From CAZAGD01 sp049699975 (GTDB taxonomy: Bacteria; Desulfobacterota; SM23-61): a DNA stretch of 33,652 nucleotides. The stretch is from contig JBNAWB010000013.1 in NCBI GenBank assembly GCA_049699975.1, positions 1 through 33,652 of the forward strand, read 5' to 3'. The position numbers and the translations under genes were made by a program. The notes beneath the pieces are model-generated. The model did no database searches and had not been told where the DNA came from. It was given only the letters and a program-made list of their open reading frames with translations. This document shows, piece by piece, positions 16,638-25,462 of the stretch. Each line of letters starts with the position of its first letter. Position 1 is the first letter of the stretch.

Positions 16638-17895
16638 AATCGAGGAGGACAGTAAAGAAGTTAGTCTTCAACCAGGTGGACCAAGGATAAAAAGGCTTAT
16701 TTTCCAGCGGGCCAAATCGGCAAATTTTTTAGCTGGTTTGGCCCTTTTTTTCTCTATTCTCCTCTTTTTTTCCGACCTTTTTTCTGACCGCTTTATCTTA
16801 AGCGAGCGAGACTTAGCCCCCTATTTTATTCCCCCCCGTTTTTTTGGGGTGGAGAGCATTAAAAATGGTGATTTCCCCTTATGGAATCCTTATCAATTCA
16901 CCGGCCACCCTTTCTTTGCTAATCCCCAACATGCCCTTCTCTACCCCCTAAATCTGCTCTTCTTCCTGCTGCCTTTTGACCTAGCCTTCAATAGCATAAT
17001 CATTCTGCATTTCTTCTTGAGCGGCTTTTTCATTTATTTACTTATGCGGCAGCTCGGAGCAAGATGGAGCAGTTCTTTGACGGCGGGAATGATCTTCATG
17101 CTCAGTGGCTACCTCTTGTCTATTCATTCTTTACTCAATTCTCTTCTTTCTATTGTCTGGACTCCCTTGATCATAATTTTTTTCAGAAGAGCATTAGCTG
17201 CCCCGGGCCTAAAAAATGAAATTATAACAGGATTATTTATGGCCATATCATTCTTGGGCGGCGGGGTGGAGATTGTTTACGGGAATTTTCTAATCCTTTT
17301 ATTGCTGCTTTTTTTCCCTTTGGCCCTGAAATTACCCCCCACAAGTTTATGGGAAAGGGTAGGCCAAAGGAGCAAAATTTTTATCATTACTTCAGTGACC
17401 TTCATCTTGTTTTCCGCGATCCAACTCTTTCCTTTTCTGGAGCTTTACGCGCACTCCATCAGAGGGTCGGGAATATCCTTTGCCGAGGCGACTATTTGGA
17501 GCTTTGCGCCGCGCGACTTTTTACTCTTCTTTTTGCCCGATGCCTATGGTTATTTCCTCGATATCCAAAATTATTGGACGACTCAATGTTGGTTAAAAAC
17601 TTTATATACGGGTGGACTCCCTTTTCTACTTACTTTTTTCTTCTTCCTCCTCAGTCGCGAACGTAAGCCTTACTTCGCCTTAATTTTTCTTTCCCTTTTC
17701 CTGGCCTTGGGACACTTTAATCCTTTTTACCAATTGGTATTCAAGTATTTCCCCTTTTTCTCGGGCCTCCGTTATCCAGTAAAATTCCTTTATATTTTTT
17801 TTCTGGTCTTAACCATTACCGCTGGTTTAGGCTTAGAAAAGTTGCAAACCCTTGCTGCTTCAGCTCAGCAAAAGAAGATCAAATATTTTTTAACT
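16588..17895 (+). CDS. YfhO-family membrane protein, N-terminal part up to scaffold gap
   Basis: This is the first ~436 codons of a large polytopic protein of the YfhO/GT-C-like family, cut by the run of Ns. Family features are an extracytoplasmic loop LSERDLAPYFIPPRFFG and the WNPYQFTGHPFFANPQ segment followed by ALLYPLN, then about ten hydrophobic helices. YfhO relatives in Firmicutes take part in glycosylating surface polymers with lipid-linked sugars. The start is uncertain: the possible ATGs (16588, 16603, 16615) all lie inside the end of the pilin gene. The only good ribosome site, GAGGAGG near 16642, has no ATG, GTG or TTG in this frame behind it. Sequence continues in 17906-19147. Confidence 0.8.
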
Positions 17896-17905
17896 NNNNN
17901 NNNNN
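17896..17905. other. assembly gap of 10 Ns inside the YfhO-family gene
   Basis: Ten undetermined bases interrupt one coding region. The reading frame before the gap is phase 1 and the clearly homologous continuation after it is phase 2. A true length of exactly 10 would therefore break the protein, whereas any multiple of three restores it. Ten is probably a placeholder, so the apparent frameshift should not be read as a pseudogene. Confidence 0.97.
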
Positions 17906-19147
17906 GCTGCTGCTCTTCTTTGCGGATTTCTACTCCTCTTTACCGTAGCCGGGGAAAAGGGGCTGAGTCAGTTTTTTAAGCACGTAGGACTGGCCTCGTC
18001 CCCCTCCCCTCTTCTGGTAGCCAATATTAAAAATACCCAAAGACTCTTTTTCTATTTAACTATCTTTTTGCTCATCTTACGCTTGGGCCAAGAATGGCGC
18101 TGGCCCAAATGGACTTTGGGACTTTTGCTTCTCTTCCTTACTTTTGATCTATTTGGAAATATGGGGTTTTGGGGGAAAGAAAAAACTAAAGAATTTTTCC
18201 AAAAAACGCGCATTATGGAAATAATTTCGGCAGACAATGGATTTTATAGGATCTTTACTACCCCCCGAACCGCTTCCTTAGATTCTCCTCTTTTGCTCTC
18301 TAATCCGACCCCTCTAAAATTTTTACAAGAAAAACACCTTTCTTCTATGTTCTTAATCCACAAAATCCCGCATATTTGGGGCCTAGAAGTTTTACCCATA
18401 AAAAGGGGAGATAATCTTTATAAAACCTTCATAAATTCCCCTTCCTTAGCAGCGACTAACTTGCTGTACCTTTACGGAGTAAAATATGTCATTTCTACTA
18501 TGCCCATTGAAGATGAAAATTTCGAACTGCTTTATGCGGAGACCAAAGGACTTCCCGGAAAAGAAGAAGAATTGCTTAAAAAGGATACGGTAAAACTTTA
18601 TCGCCTCCGCCATTTTCTTCCCCGAGCCTGGTTCGTGGAAAAGTATAAAATCCTCCCTGAAAAAGATATAATTCCTACCTTAAGAGATAAAAATTTCCAT
18701 CCTGCCCAAATGGTTATCTTAGAAGAAGAGCCTTTATGGAGCGGGAATCCAATTGCCTCCAGGAATGCTCTTAATGCTCCTGAAAATAAAGTTATCTTAA
18801 TTCAAGAAAGCAATAACCAATTAGTGCTGCGCGTTAGCTGTCCGCGCGACTCATTGTTAGTTCTTAGTGACACTTATTACCCTGGATGGAAGGCTTTTAT
18901 TCGACCTTCGGGGGCGAGTGCTGCTCCTGCGGCCACAAATTTCTCCGCCGAGATTTTGCGGGCCAACTATAATTTTCGGGCGCTGGCTTTGCGGGCCGGC
19001 GAATATGAGATTCTCTTTTCTTATGAACCTCTCAGTTTTAAAGTAGGCCTTTTTATATCTCTCTTGTTTGCGATATTAATTATAATCTACTTTTTCTTTA
19101 AACCATCCTTGACCGCCCGGCCACGCGATTCACTTCCTCTAAGGTAG
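17906..19147 (+). CDS. YfhO-family membrane protein, C-terminal part after scaffold gap
   Basis: The frame is open from the first base after the gap (Ala-Ala-Ala-Leu-Leu..., a membrane helix), giving 413 codons to the stop at 19147. It holds further helices near its start, then a large extracytoplasmic domain. The last helix (about GLFISLLFAILIIIYFF) is followed by a short tail. The segment DTYYPGWKAFI, later RANYNFRALALRAGEYEI and SYEPLSFKVG are hallmarks of the C-terminal domain of YfhO-like proteins. With the first part the protein would be about 850 residues, normal for the family. Its end overlaps the end of mshE on the other strand by 50 bases. Function is by family only, and the sugar donor and acceptor are unknown. 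Confidence 0.85.
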   Translation, partial: AAALLCGFLLLFTVAGEKGLSQFFKHVGLASSPSPLLVANIKNTQRLFFYLTIFLLILRLGQEWRWPKWTLGLLLLFLTFDLFGNMGFWGKEKTKEFFQKTRIMEIISADNGFYRIFTTPRTASLDSPLLLSNPTPLKFLQEKHLSSMFLIHKIPHIWGLEVLPIKRGDNLYKTFINSPSLAATNLLYLYGVKYVISTMPIEDENFELLYAETKGLPGKEEELLKKDTVKLYRLRHFLPRAWFVEKYKILPEKDIIPTLRDKNFHPAQMVILEEEPLWSGNPIASRNALNAPENKVILIQESNNQLVLRVSCPRDSLLVLSDTYYPGWKAFIRPSGASAAPAATNFSAEILRANYNFRALALRAGEYEILFSYEPLSFKVGLFISLLFAILIIIYFFFKPSLTARPRDSLPLR

Positions 19148-20858
19148 TCACCCCCTGCAAAGCTTTCAATAAGCCATCTTCTCTTAAAGTGGCCATCCCC
19201 AGGTTTTCCCGCGCTCGCTGGCGGATTTGTTGAGTAGAAGCCTTCGCGCCAATTAATTCCTTAATCTGCTCATCAATTTGTAAAAGTTCAAAAATACCCA
19301 CTCGACCCCAATAGCCGGTCTGTTTACAGCTCTTACAACCTTTACCTTGGTAAAGAGCCATGGCGGTGATAGGTTCGCCAAAATACTTTTGATAAACTTC
19401 TTTTAAATCTGGTTCTAACAATGGATTAAAGGGCTTTAGGGCTTTACATTCTGGACAAATGGTCCGCACCAAGCGCTGTGCTAAAACCCCGATCACGGCC
19501 GAAGAAATAAGGTAGGGCTCCACACCGATATCCATAAGGCGGGTAATAGCCTCCGGCGCATCGTTGGTATGAAGCGTACTGAAGACCAAATGTCCAGTAA
19601 GGGCTGCTTGAATGGCTATCTCCGCCGTTTCCAAGTCCCGAATCTCCCCCACCATAATCACATCCGGATCTTGCCGTAAGATAGAACGAAGACCCGTGGC
19701 AAAGGTCATACCCGCTTTGGGGTTTACTTGCGTCTGCCGAACTAAATTAAGACGGTATTCTACCGGGTCCTCTATGGTAATAATATTTTTCTCCAAGGAG
19801 TTAATCATATTTAAAGAAGCGTATAAAGTGGAAGTCTTCCCACTCCCTGTAGGACCGGTAACCAGGATCATGCCGTGGGAACTGGCAATCAGTTTTTTAT
19901 AACTGGCCAACATCTCCGGAGTAAAACCCAAATCTTCTAATTTGCGCAAGGGAGTACTCTGATCCAGAATTCTGAGCACCACATTTTCCCCATAAATGGT
20001 CGGAAAGGTGGATACCCTAATTTCAAAACTCCGCTCTTCTATCTTCACATTGAAGCTACCATCTTGAGGCATCCTGGTTTCGGCAATGTCCATCTCGGCT
20101 AAAATTTTAATCGCAGAGGTCAGGGGAGCATGGATCTGCTTCGCCAGAGTAGAAAATTCATACAGTAAGCCATCAATTCGAAAGCGGACGCGCAGCATTT
20201 TTTCTTCGGGTTCCAAATGAATATCGCTGGCGCGATCTCGAATAGCCTGCAGCATGATGGCATCAAATATACGGGAGGCCGGAGCTTCTTCCATCGGTCC
20301 ACTGAATATTTCCTTCGGAGCCAGGTCATAAGTCTTGCGGTATTCAATCTGTGGCGAAGGAGCTTCTATCCCCCGACTCTGGACAAATTCCTCCAGAGTA
20401 CCTTCCAGAGTAGCGGCCGTAATTCCATAATATTGATCGATGGCCCTCTTAATTTTTTCTTTGGTGCTCAAGGCAATTTCTACATCACAACCGGTCTTGG
20501 CGCGTACCTCATCCAAAGCATAAATGTCTAAAGGATTGGCCATGGCTACAGTAAGGGTGTTGCCGATCTTAAAGAGGGGCATTAAATTATGCCGGCGCAC
20601 AATTTCTTCCGGGATAATTTTTATAACCTTTTCATCAATTTGATACGTGTTCAAATCAATAAAAGGTAAGCTGAAATAATCAGCCATGCTTTGCCATACT
20701 AATTCCTCCGCGGCAAACTGAAGACGGACAATGGTCTGTTCCAACCTTTCTCCAGTCCGCTTCTGCTCCTCTAAGGCCCGCTGCAGTTGGTCTCTGGTAA
20801 TCACGCCTTGGGACACTAAAAAATCTCCTAAACTTTTTTTCTCCTCCGCCATTTTCAT
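19098..20858 (-). CDS. mshE: MSHA-type pilus assembly ATPase (PilB/GspE family)
   Basis: This cytoplasmic hexameric ATPase (586 residues) powers pilus extension. The N-terminal MshEN domain (about 9-145) contains one nearly complete and one degenerate copy of the c-di-GMP-binding motif. The motor domain has Walker A GPTGSGKT (335-342), the Asp box TIEDPVEY, Walker B DVIMVGEIRD (399-408) and His box GHLVFSTLHTN (422-432). Four zinc-binding cysteines lie at 468, 471, 508 and 511. The end TTLEEVNRVAG is typical of PilB. ATG 20858 or ATG 20852 could be the start, and GCGGGG precedes both. It is the last gene of the pilus block and converges with the YfhO-family gene. Confidence 0.95.
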   Translation of the reverse strand: MKMAEEKKSLGDFLVSQGVITRDQLQRALEEQKRTGERLEQTIVRLQFAAEELVWQSMADYFSLPFIDLNTYQIDEKVIKIIPEEIVRRHNLMPLFKIGNTLTVAMANPLDIYALDEVRAKTGCDVEIALSTKEKIKRAIDQYYGITAATLEGTLEEFVQSRGIEAPSPQIEYRKTYDLAPKEIFSGPMEEAPASRIFDAIMLQAIRDRASDIHLEPEEKMLRVRFRIDGLLYEFSTLAKQIHAPLTSAIKILAEMDIAETRMPQDGSFNVKIEERSFEIRVSTFPTIYGENVVLRILDQSTPLRKLEDLGFTPEMLASYKKLIASSHGMILVTGPTGSGKTSTLYASLNMINSLEKNIITIEDPVEYRLNLVRQTQVNPKAGMTFATGLRSILRQDPDVIMVGEIRDLETAEIAIQAALTGHLVFSTLHTNDAPEAITRLMDIGVEPYLISSAVIGVLAQRLVRTICPECKALKPFNPLLEPDLKEVYQKYFGEPITAMALYQGKGCKSCKQTGYWGRVGIFELLQIDEQIKELIGAKASTQQIRQRARENLGMATLREDGLLKALQGVTTLEEVNRVAGRSRMV

Positions 20859-20909
20859 CCCCGCTTATTTAGAAGCTCACCTTTCCCCTTTTACTTCCTA
20901 TTTTTATGA

Positions 20910-22151
20910 TCATCTTTTTTGTTCTTTGCCTAAGCGATTTATATGCCGAGTTACTTCGGCAGCCAAGCCAGGATAATCTTTCGCCGCCAGATGCAAGAAA
21001 GATCGATAATGGCTAATCGCCTGCGGGATATCCTGAAGCTCTTCCCAAATTATACCCAGGTTATAATGAACTTCTCCTCTCCAAGGATTTATCTGCAGGG
21101 CCTTTTGGTAACATTCCGCCGCCTTTTTCAGTTCTCCTTCTTTTCGATAAACCACCCCTAAATTGAGATAGCTCTCCATCTGCTGAGGATTGAGAAGCAA
21201 GGTTTTCTGAAACACTTCTTTAGCTTCCCCATAGCGGTTTTGCAAAAGAAGGATTATTCCTAAATTGTTCCAAGCTTTTTCATAATTAGGATTTATCTCT
21301 GTAGCCCTGCGCAAAGTTTCTCGGGCTTGATCTAAATCGCCAATTTCTTGGTAAATAAGAGCCAAATTATTATAAGCTTCCCCAAAATTTGGATCATATT
21401 GCAAAGCTTGTTTATAAGCTTGCATCGCCTGAGGCAGATTTCTCTGCTGATAAAAATTGACTCCGGCATTAAAATTTTTAACTGCTTCCGGGGGCGACTT
21501 AATCTCCCCGCTTAATTTTTCCACCTTTATTTCTTGTATTTCTGGCCCAGGTACTTCTTGGGCAAATGTCGATAAAGGTTTTTCTTGTCCTTCCGTTGTG
21601 GCCTTTTCTATTTTCTGCTCTTCTTCTCCTTTTTTGGCGATTATGGTGCTCGTTTCCCCTCGGACATCTTTAACCTCAGATTTTCCCTCTGCTTTCGGCG
21701 GCAAAAATTCTTTTTCCCAAAAGATCTCTTGCGGGCGGGCAGGTTCAAGCCTAGCCACCAGGGTTAAAGGCAGAAGTGGGCGTTCTACCTCCGCCCTTTG
21801 GGGTTTGGCCGAAGGCGACCCAGGTGAATTTTGTTCGCTTACGCCAAGGGCTGATTTTTTCGCGGCGAGGTGGATTTCCTCTGCTGGGCCTTTTAAGGGA
21901 ACAGGAGCTTCATTTTTAATTTTATCTGCGCGGGTAAAACGGGATGAATAAAATAAGGAAAGATTGTTACCCCCAAAAATAAGCAGGCTAGATATGCCGC
22001 CTAAGAAAAGAACAAGCAGAACCCACCATCTCCCCCGTTTTTTTTCAAAACACACTCCTGTGTTTAATACTCCCCTTGGCCAGGAATTTTCTTGGCTACT
22101 TCGCCAGCCCATTTGTTGTGCTTTTTTGATAGCTTCCATGATTAAGCTCAT
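20910..22151 (-). CDS. mshN: MshN-like TPR pilus biogenesis protein
   Basis: This 413-residue protein has a short cytoplasmic N-terminus, MSLIMEAIKKAQQ, of the kind seen in GspB/MshN proteins. One membrane helix lies at about 42-60. A long low-complexity Pro/Glu/Lys linker spans about 70-230. The C-terminal part (about 234-406) holds roughly five TPR repeats, with the classic AYNNLALIYQEIGDLDQA and NLGIILLLQNRYGEA patterns. The TPR part would lie in the periplasm, where it may help secretin or pilin assembly. Its place between the ExeA-type ATPase and the assembly ATPase matches mshM-mshN-mshE. The call rests on architecture and gene order, not on close sequence likeness. Confidence 0.82.
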   Translation of the reverse strand: MSLIMEAIKKAQQMGWRSSQENSWPRGVLNTGVCFEKKRGRWWVLLVLFLGGISSLLIFGGNNLSLFYSSRFTRADKIKNEAPVPLKGPAEEIHLAAKKSALGVSEQNSPGSPSAKPQRAEVERPLLPLTLVARLEPARPQEIFWEKEFLPPKAEGKSEVKDVRGETSTIIAKKGEEEQKIEKATTEGQEKPLSTFAQEVPGPEIQEIKVEKLSGEIKSPPEAVKNFNAGVNFYQQRNLPQAMQAYKQALQYDPNFGEAYNNLALIYQEIGDLDQARETLRRATEINPNYEKAWNNLGIILLLQNRYGEAKEVFQKTLLLNPQQMESYLNLGVVYRKEGELKKAAECYQKALQINPWRGEVHYNLGIIWEELQDIPQAISHYRSFLHLAAKDYPGLAAEVTRHINRLGKEQKR

Positions 22152-22234
22152 GTATTTCCCGCTCCTTGATTATTAATTATTGGCCAACCCCAAAATAAAC
22201 AGAATTACCCTAACTTTGCTTAAAAATGAACTGA

Positions 22235-23227
22235 TTAAATGCCCGGGTAGCTAATGTTTTTTATTTCGCTTTGGTAGGGGGCAATCTTCTCTATAAATAA
22301 ATTAACTAAGTTCTTCCATGGTGGGAAAAAAGCGCTCCCCATTATTAGTCCTCCTAACAGAAAAAGAAAGATTATCCATATGGTATAAGGTCTCCGCTCC
22401 CAAATTCTCTTCTGTCTCGCCTCTCCCCAAAGGTTCTTTGCTCCTCTTTGCACCATGGCCCGATCAATGTGGTTCGTCTGGGCCACAAAGGCCGCCAATA
22501 AAGCCCGATCGCATAGGAGATTAATTAGGCGAGGGACTCCCTTAGAAAAACGGTATAGCTCGCGTAAGGCCGATTTGGAAAAAAATATATTCCCGCGCCC
22601 GCCAGCGATGATTAGCCTCTGGTAAATATAGTTCTCCATTTCTTTATAATAAAGAGGATAAAGCTGCAGCCGAATCGCCAGGCGTTGATTCAGTTGTCTT
22701 AGATCAGGAGAATTTAATTTTTCAGTAAGTTCTAATTGCCCAAATAAAATGATCTGCAGGATCTTTTCTTTTGCGGTCTCCAAATTAGAGAGCAAGCGAA
22801 TTTGTTCCAGTACAGGAATGGAAAGATTCTGCGCTTCATCTATGATGAGGACCGCATTCTCGCCCCGGCTGTGCAGAGCAAGCAAGAATTCATATAAGGA
22901 ATCTATCATCTCCTTCCTGGATAAATTCTGGCTGGGTAATCCAAAATCTTTCAGGATGGTGGCCCACAATTCTTCTTCCGCGAGGAAGGGATTAAAAAGT
23001 AAGGCAGTCTTTATCTTCTCTCCGGCCAATCTTTCCAGGAGAACTCGACAAAGAGTTGTCTTGCCCGTGCCGATGTCGCCAGTCACCACCATGAAGCCCA
23101 TTTTCCTTTGGATACCAAACAGAAGAGATTCTACCGCTGTTAAATGGCTCGCACTTAGATAAAAATACTGCGGATCAGGAGTTAGGGAAAAGGGATTCTC
23201 TTTTAGCCCGAAATATTCTTGATACAT
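22235..23227 (-). CDS. mshM: MshM/ExeA-like AAA ATPase
   Basis: This 330-residue AAA-type ATPase of the ExeA/GspA group starts with the signature MYQEYFGLKENPFSLTPDP. Walker A is GDIGTGKT (50-57) and Walker B is VLIIDEAQNLS (126-136). The sensor region FGQLELTEKLNSPDLRQLNQR is typical. A single membrane helix (about 282-301) and a short periplasmic tail of about 30 residues end the protein. Longer ExeA proteins carry a peptidoglycan-binding domain there, which this one lacks. ExeA-type proteins help the secretin pass or insert at the cell wall. The gene follows the secretin by eight bases and is followed by an 83-base gap with no clear signal. Confidence 0.9.
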   Translation of the reverse strand: MYQEYFGLKENPFSLTPDPQYFYLSASHLTAVESLLFGIQRKMGFMVVTGDIGTGKTTLCRVLLERLAGEKIKTALLFNPFLAEEELWATILKDFGLPSQNLSRKEMIDSLYEFLLALHSRGENAVLIIDEAQNLSIPVLEQIRLLSNLETAKEKILQIILFGQLELTEKLNSPDLRQLNQRLAIRLQLYPLYYKEMENYIYQRLIIAGGRGNIFFSKSALRELYRFSKGVPRLINLLCDRALLAAFVAQTNHIDRAMVQRGAKNLWGEARQKRIWERRPYTIWIIFLFLLGGLIMGSAFFPPWKNLVNLFIEKIAPYQSEIKNISYPGI

Positions 23228-23235
23228 GATAGTCC

Positions 23236-24900
23236 TTACTGACGAGTTAGGTCCTCTGCCTTTTTTCCCACTTGGATAGTGGGGGTAATCATAATGACCA
23301 ACTCGGCATTTCTCTTCCGCTCCGTCTTGTAACGAAATAGAGCACCTAAAAGAGGAATTGATTGTAAACCTGGAATACCTATATAAGCTTCTTCTTTCTT
23401 CTCCTGCATCAGGCCAGCAATAATAATCGTTTGTCCATCTTTTACCCGCACTGTTGTATCTGTTTCGCGCACGCTGAGCAGAGGGAAGGTGGTTTTTCCA
23501 TCGGGAGTTACTTTTTCCCCGGTTTTCTCTGTAATGCTGGGATGGATGTTCATGATGATTGTCCCATCCTCAGAGATTTGGGGCGTAACATCAAGAATAA
23601 TCCCAATGTCAATAGTCATAGGTTGGATGATCTGCGTTACGGTAGTCTGGGTCGCCACTGCTCCTGTAATAAAGAAAACATCTTGATTGCCTACCCGAAT
23701 TATGGCTTTTTGGTTATTGAGGGTTGATATTGTGGGGCTGGAAAGAACTTTCACATCTCCTTGCTCGGCAATGGCCGAAATAATATCCGCGAGGACTACT
23801 TCCCCGGCCGCAGCCCCTATAGCAAATATGCCGCCCAAGGGGTTAACTCGGAAAGACCCTCCTGGAGCAGCTACGGTGGCTGGCCCGGATTCAGAAAGAT
23901 AACCAAGAGGACCCCCAGGATAGCCAATTGTGCCAGTCTGATCAGTAAGGCCCCAGGCTAAATTAAGAGCGCGCGGCAGACCTTGGATTACTTTCCAATT
24001 AATTCCCTCTCTATGTTCATCAGAAAGAATCACTTCCATGATCTTTGCTTGAATGGTTACCTGTCTCTGGGAGCTTCCTTCTATCTTTTCCAAAAAGGCG
24101 GCTACCCGATTTAAATTGGCCGGATAATCAGTGACCCAGATAATGCCGCTTGACCGATGCACGATCAATTTTTTCCCCTGACTATCCACCCGGGTCCATA
24201 CCCCTTTACCGGTTTCAGGTGGTTCTTCTTTTTCCTCCGGCGCCCCAAAAATGATGGTTTCCAAGCCTTTTTGGATTTCTTTCCACATGTCTACTTCATC
24301 CACACTGACTAAATCGCTATAGCCAGTGCGGGAGCTTCCCGGAGTTACCGAGGTCTGTGTTCCCGGGGCTGCTGCTGTTTGCAGTCCCCCACCAGTGCTG
24401 GCATAGATTTCTCGTTTACCGCTCCTCTTTGTGGCAATGTAATTTAAGGTAAAGAGACGGCTTTCCATCTTCACTCTTTGAATCCGGATGAAATTATCCG
24501 CAAACTGAAAAGTCCATCCCAAAGGAGAAAGGACTGCTTCCAAAGCTTCGGTTATGGTAACCCCTTTCAAATCTACGGTTACTTTTCCTTTTAATTCGGG
24601 GTCGATAATAATGTTCATCTCACTTTCTCTGGAAAATGCTAAAAGCACATCCTGCACATTAGCCTCGCGGGCACTTAGGGAAAATCTTTTCTCAGGAATC
24701 TTCTTTACTTCTTCCCGCTGGGGCAAAATTATCTCGCGTAATGGCTCACGAATAGGAGGTTTAGGCTCAGCCGCTTCTTTTTCCCGGGGGGGCAATTTCA
24801 TCCTTTCTTTTGGGGGTGAAGTAGCACAAGCCCCCAGAATTAAGAAAGCGCTAAAAAATATTCCTAAAAAAAATTCCCCTAATCTTCTTTTTCTCTTCAT
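23236..24900 (-). CDS. mshL: MshL-type secretin lipoprotein
   Basis: This 554-residue secretin forms the outer-membrane pore for the pilus. The N-terminus is a lipoprotein signal with lipobox LGAC (22-25), so Cys25 is probably acylated. A Pro/Glu/Lys-rich linker follows. An STN/N0 domain lies at about 72-142 (RFSLSAREANVQDVLLAFS), and an N1-like domain at about 247-275 (VHRSSGIIWVTDYPANLNRV). The secretin core covers about 280-543, with the classic VKVLSSPTISTLNNQKA and GTIIMNIHP segments, and VRVKDGQTIIIAGLMQE near the gate region. The overall plan matches MshL rather than PilQ, as AMIN domains are absent. It overlaps the upstream mshK-like gene by ATGA. Confidence 0.95.
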   Translation of the reverse strand: MKRKRRLGEFFLGIFFSAFLILGACATSPPKERMKLPPREKEAAEPKPPIREPLREIILPQREEVKKIPEKRFSLSAREANVQDVLLAFSRESEMNIIIDPELKGKVTVDLKGVTITEALEAVLSPLGWTFQFADNFIRIQRVKMESRLFTLNYIATKRSGKREIYASTGGGLQTAAAPGTQTSVTPGSSRTGYSDLVSVDEVDMWKEIQKGLETIIFGAPEEKEEPPETGKGVWTRVDSQGKKLIVHRSSGIIWVTDYPANLNRVAAFLEKIEGSSQRQVTIQAKIMEVILSDEHREGINWKVIQGLPRALNLAWGLTDQTGTIGYPGGPLGYLSESGPATVAAPGGSFRVNPLGGIFAIGAAAGEVVLADIISAIAEQGDVKVLSSPTISTLNNQKAIIRVGNQDVFFITGAVATQTTVTQIIQPMTIDIGIILDVTPQISEDGTIIMNIHPSITEKTGEKVTPDGKTTFPLLSVRETDTTVRVKDGQTIIIAGLMQEKKEEAYIGIPGLQSIPLLGALFRYKTERKRNAELVIMITPTIQVGKKAEDLTRQ

Positions 24901-25391
24901 CTCTCCTCCACTATTAAAGGTACCGCGCTTTGCGGTAAATAAAGTGTTCTTTTCTTCTGTCCTTTACCGAGGATTACCCGATCAGGTTTTATCTCTAACA
25001 CCCTTTCTTCGCCAATTACTTCTCCTTCCGTAACGAGTCTCTCTTCTATGGCGGCCAAACGAACCCGGTCACTAATTAAAATGGCCTTCAAAACTAAAGC
25101 GGGCGAAGCAGATTCAGCATCTGGTCTTGGCTCAGGAACCAAGTTCGTCTTGGTAAACTTACTTAGCTCCTCCTTTTTTTCTTCTTTTTTAATTTGTTTT
25201 TCTTCCCCTGTTGCGGAAAGAAATTTAATCCCTGGCGGCCAGCCGAAAGGATCTCTCCTCTTTTCCGGTAGGGAAGGTGTTTTAACGATCCGGGATTGTC
25301 CATAAATTTGGGCACCATCTTTATTAAGGGCGCCCATTTCCCATAAATAAAAACAAAAAATTATGACCATGATTAACAAATATTTTTTCAT
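24897..25391 (-). CDS. MshK/PilP-like pilus assembly protein
   Basis: This 164-residue protein has an N-terminal signal or anchor helix (about 4-20, MKKYLLIMVIIFCFYLW). It then has the RDPF motif (46-49) typical of PilP, GspC and MshK-type proteins. A Lys/Glu-rich linker leads to a small beta-rich domain with the pattern LKAILISDRVRLAAIEERLV...GEVIGEERVLEI, as in PilP/GspC homology regions that bind the secretin. It lies directly upstream of the secretin gene with an ATGA overlap and after the PilO-like gene, as mshK lies before mshL. A ribosome site (AAGGA) precedes ATG 25391. Family assignment is moderate because sequence likeness in this class is low. Confidence 0.75.
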   Translation of the reverse strand: MKKYLLIMVIIFCFYLWEMGALNKDGAQIYGQSRIVKTPSLPEKRRDPFGWPPGIKFLSATGEEKQIKKEEKKEELSKFTKTNLVPEPRPDAESASPALVLKAILISDRVRLAAIEERLVTEGEVIGEERVLEIKPDRVILGKGQKKRTLYLPQSAVPLIVEER

Positions 25392-25462
25392 TAAATTTCC
25401 TTCTCGCTAAAAAGTTAAAACGATGTTTTTATTAATATGGTGCCGCTAGCTGCATCATTCCC

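Noticed and set aside
16588..19147. YfhO-family gene as a frameshifted pseudogene
   Set aside because: The frame change coincides exactly with the run of Ns, and both sides are intact family sequence.
22235..23227. ExeA-like ATPase as a transposition helper (TniB/IstB type)
   Set aside because: It has a C-terminal membrane helix and lies eight bases from the secretin, with no transposase near.
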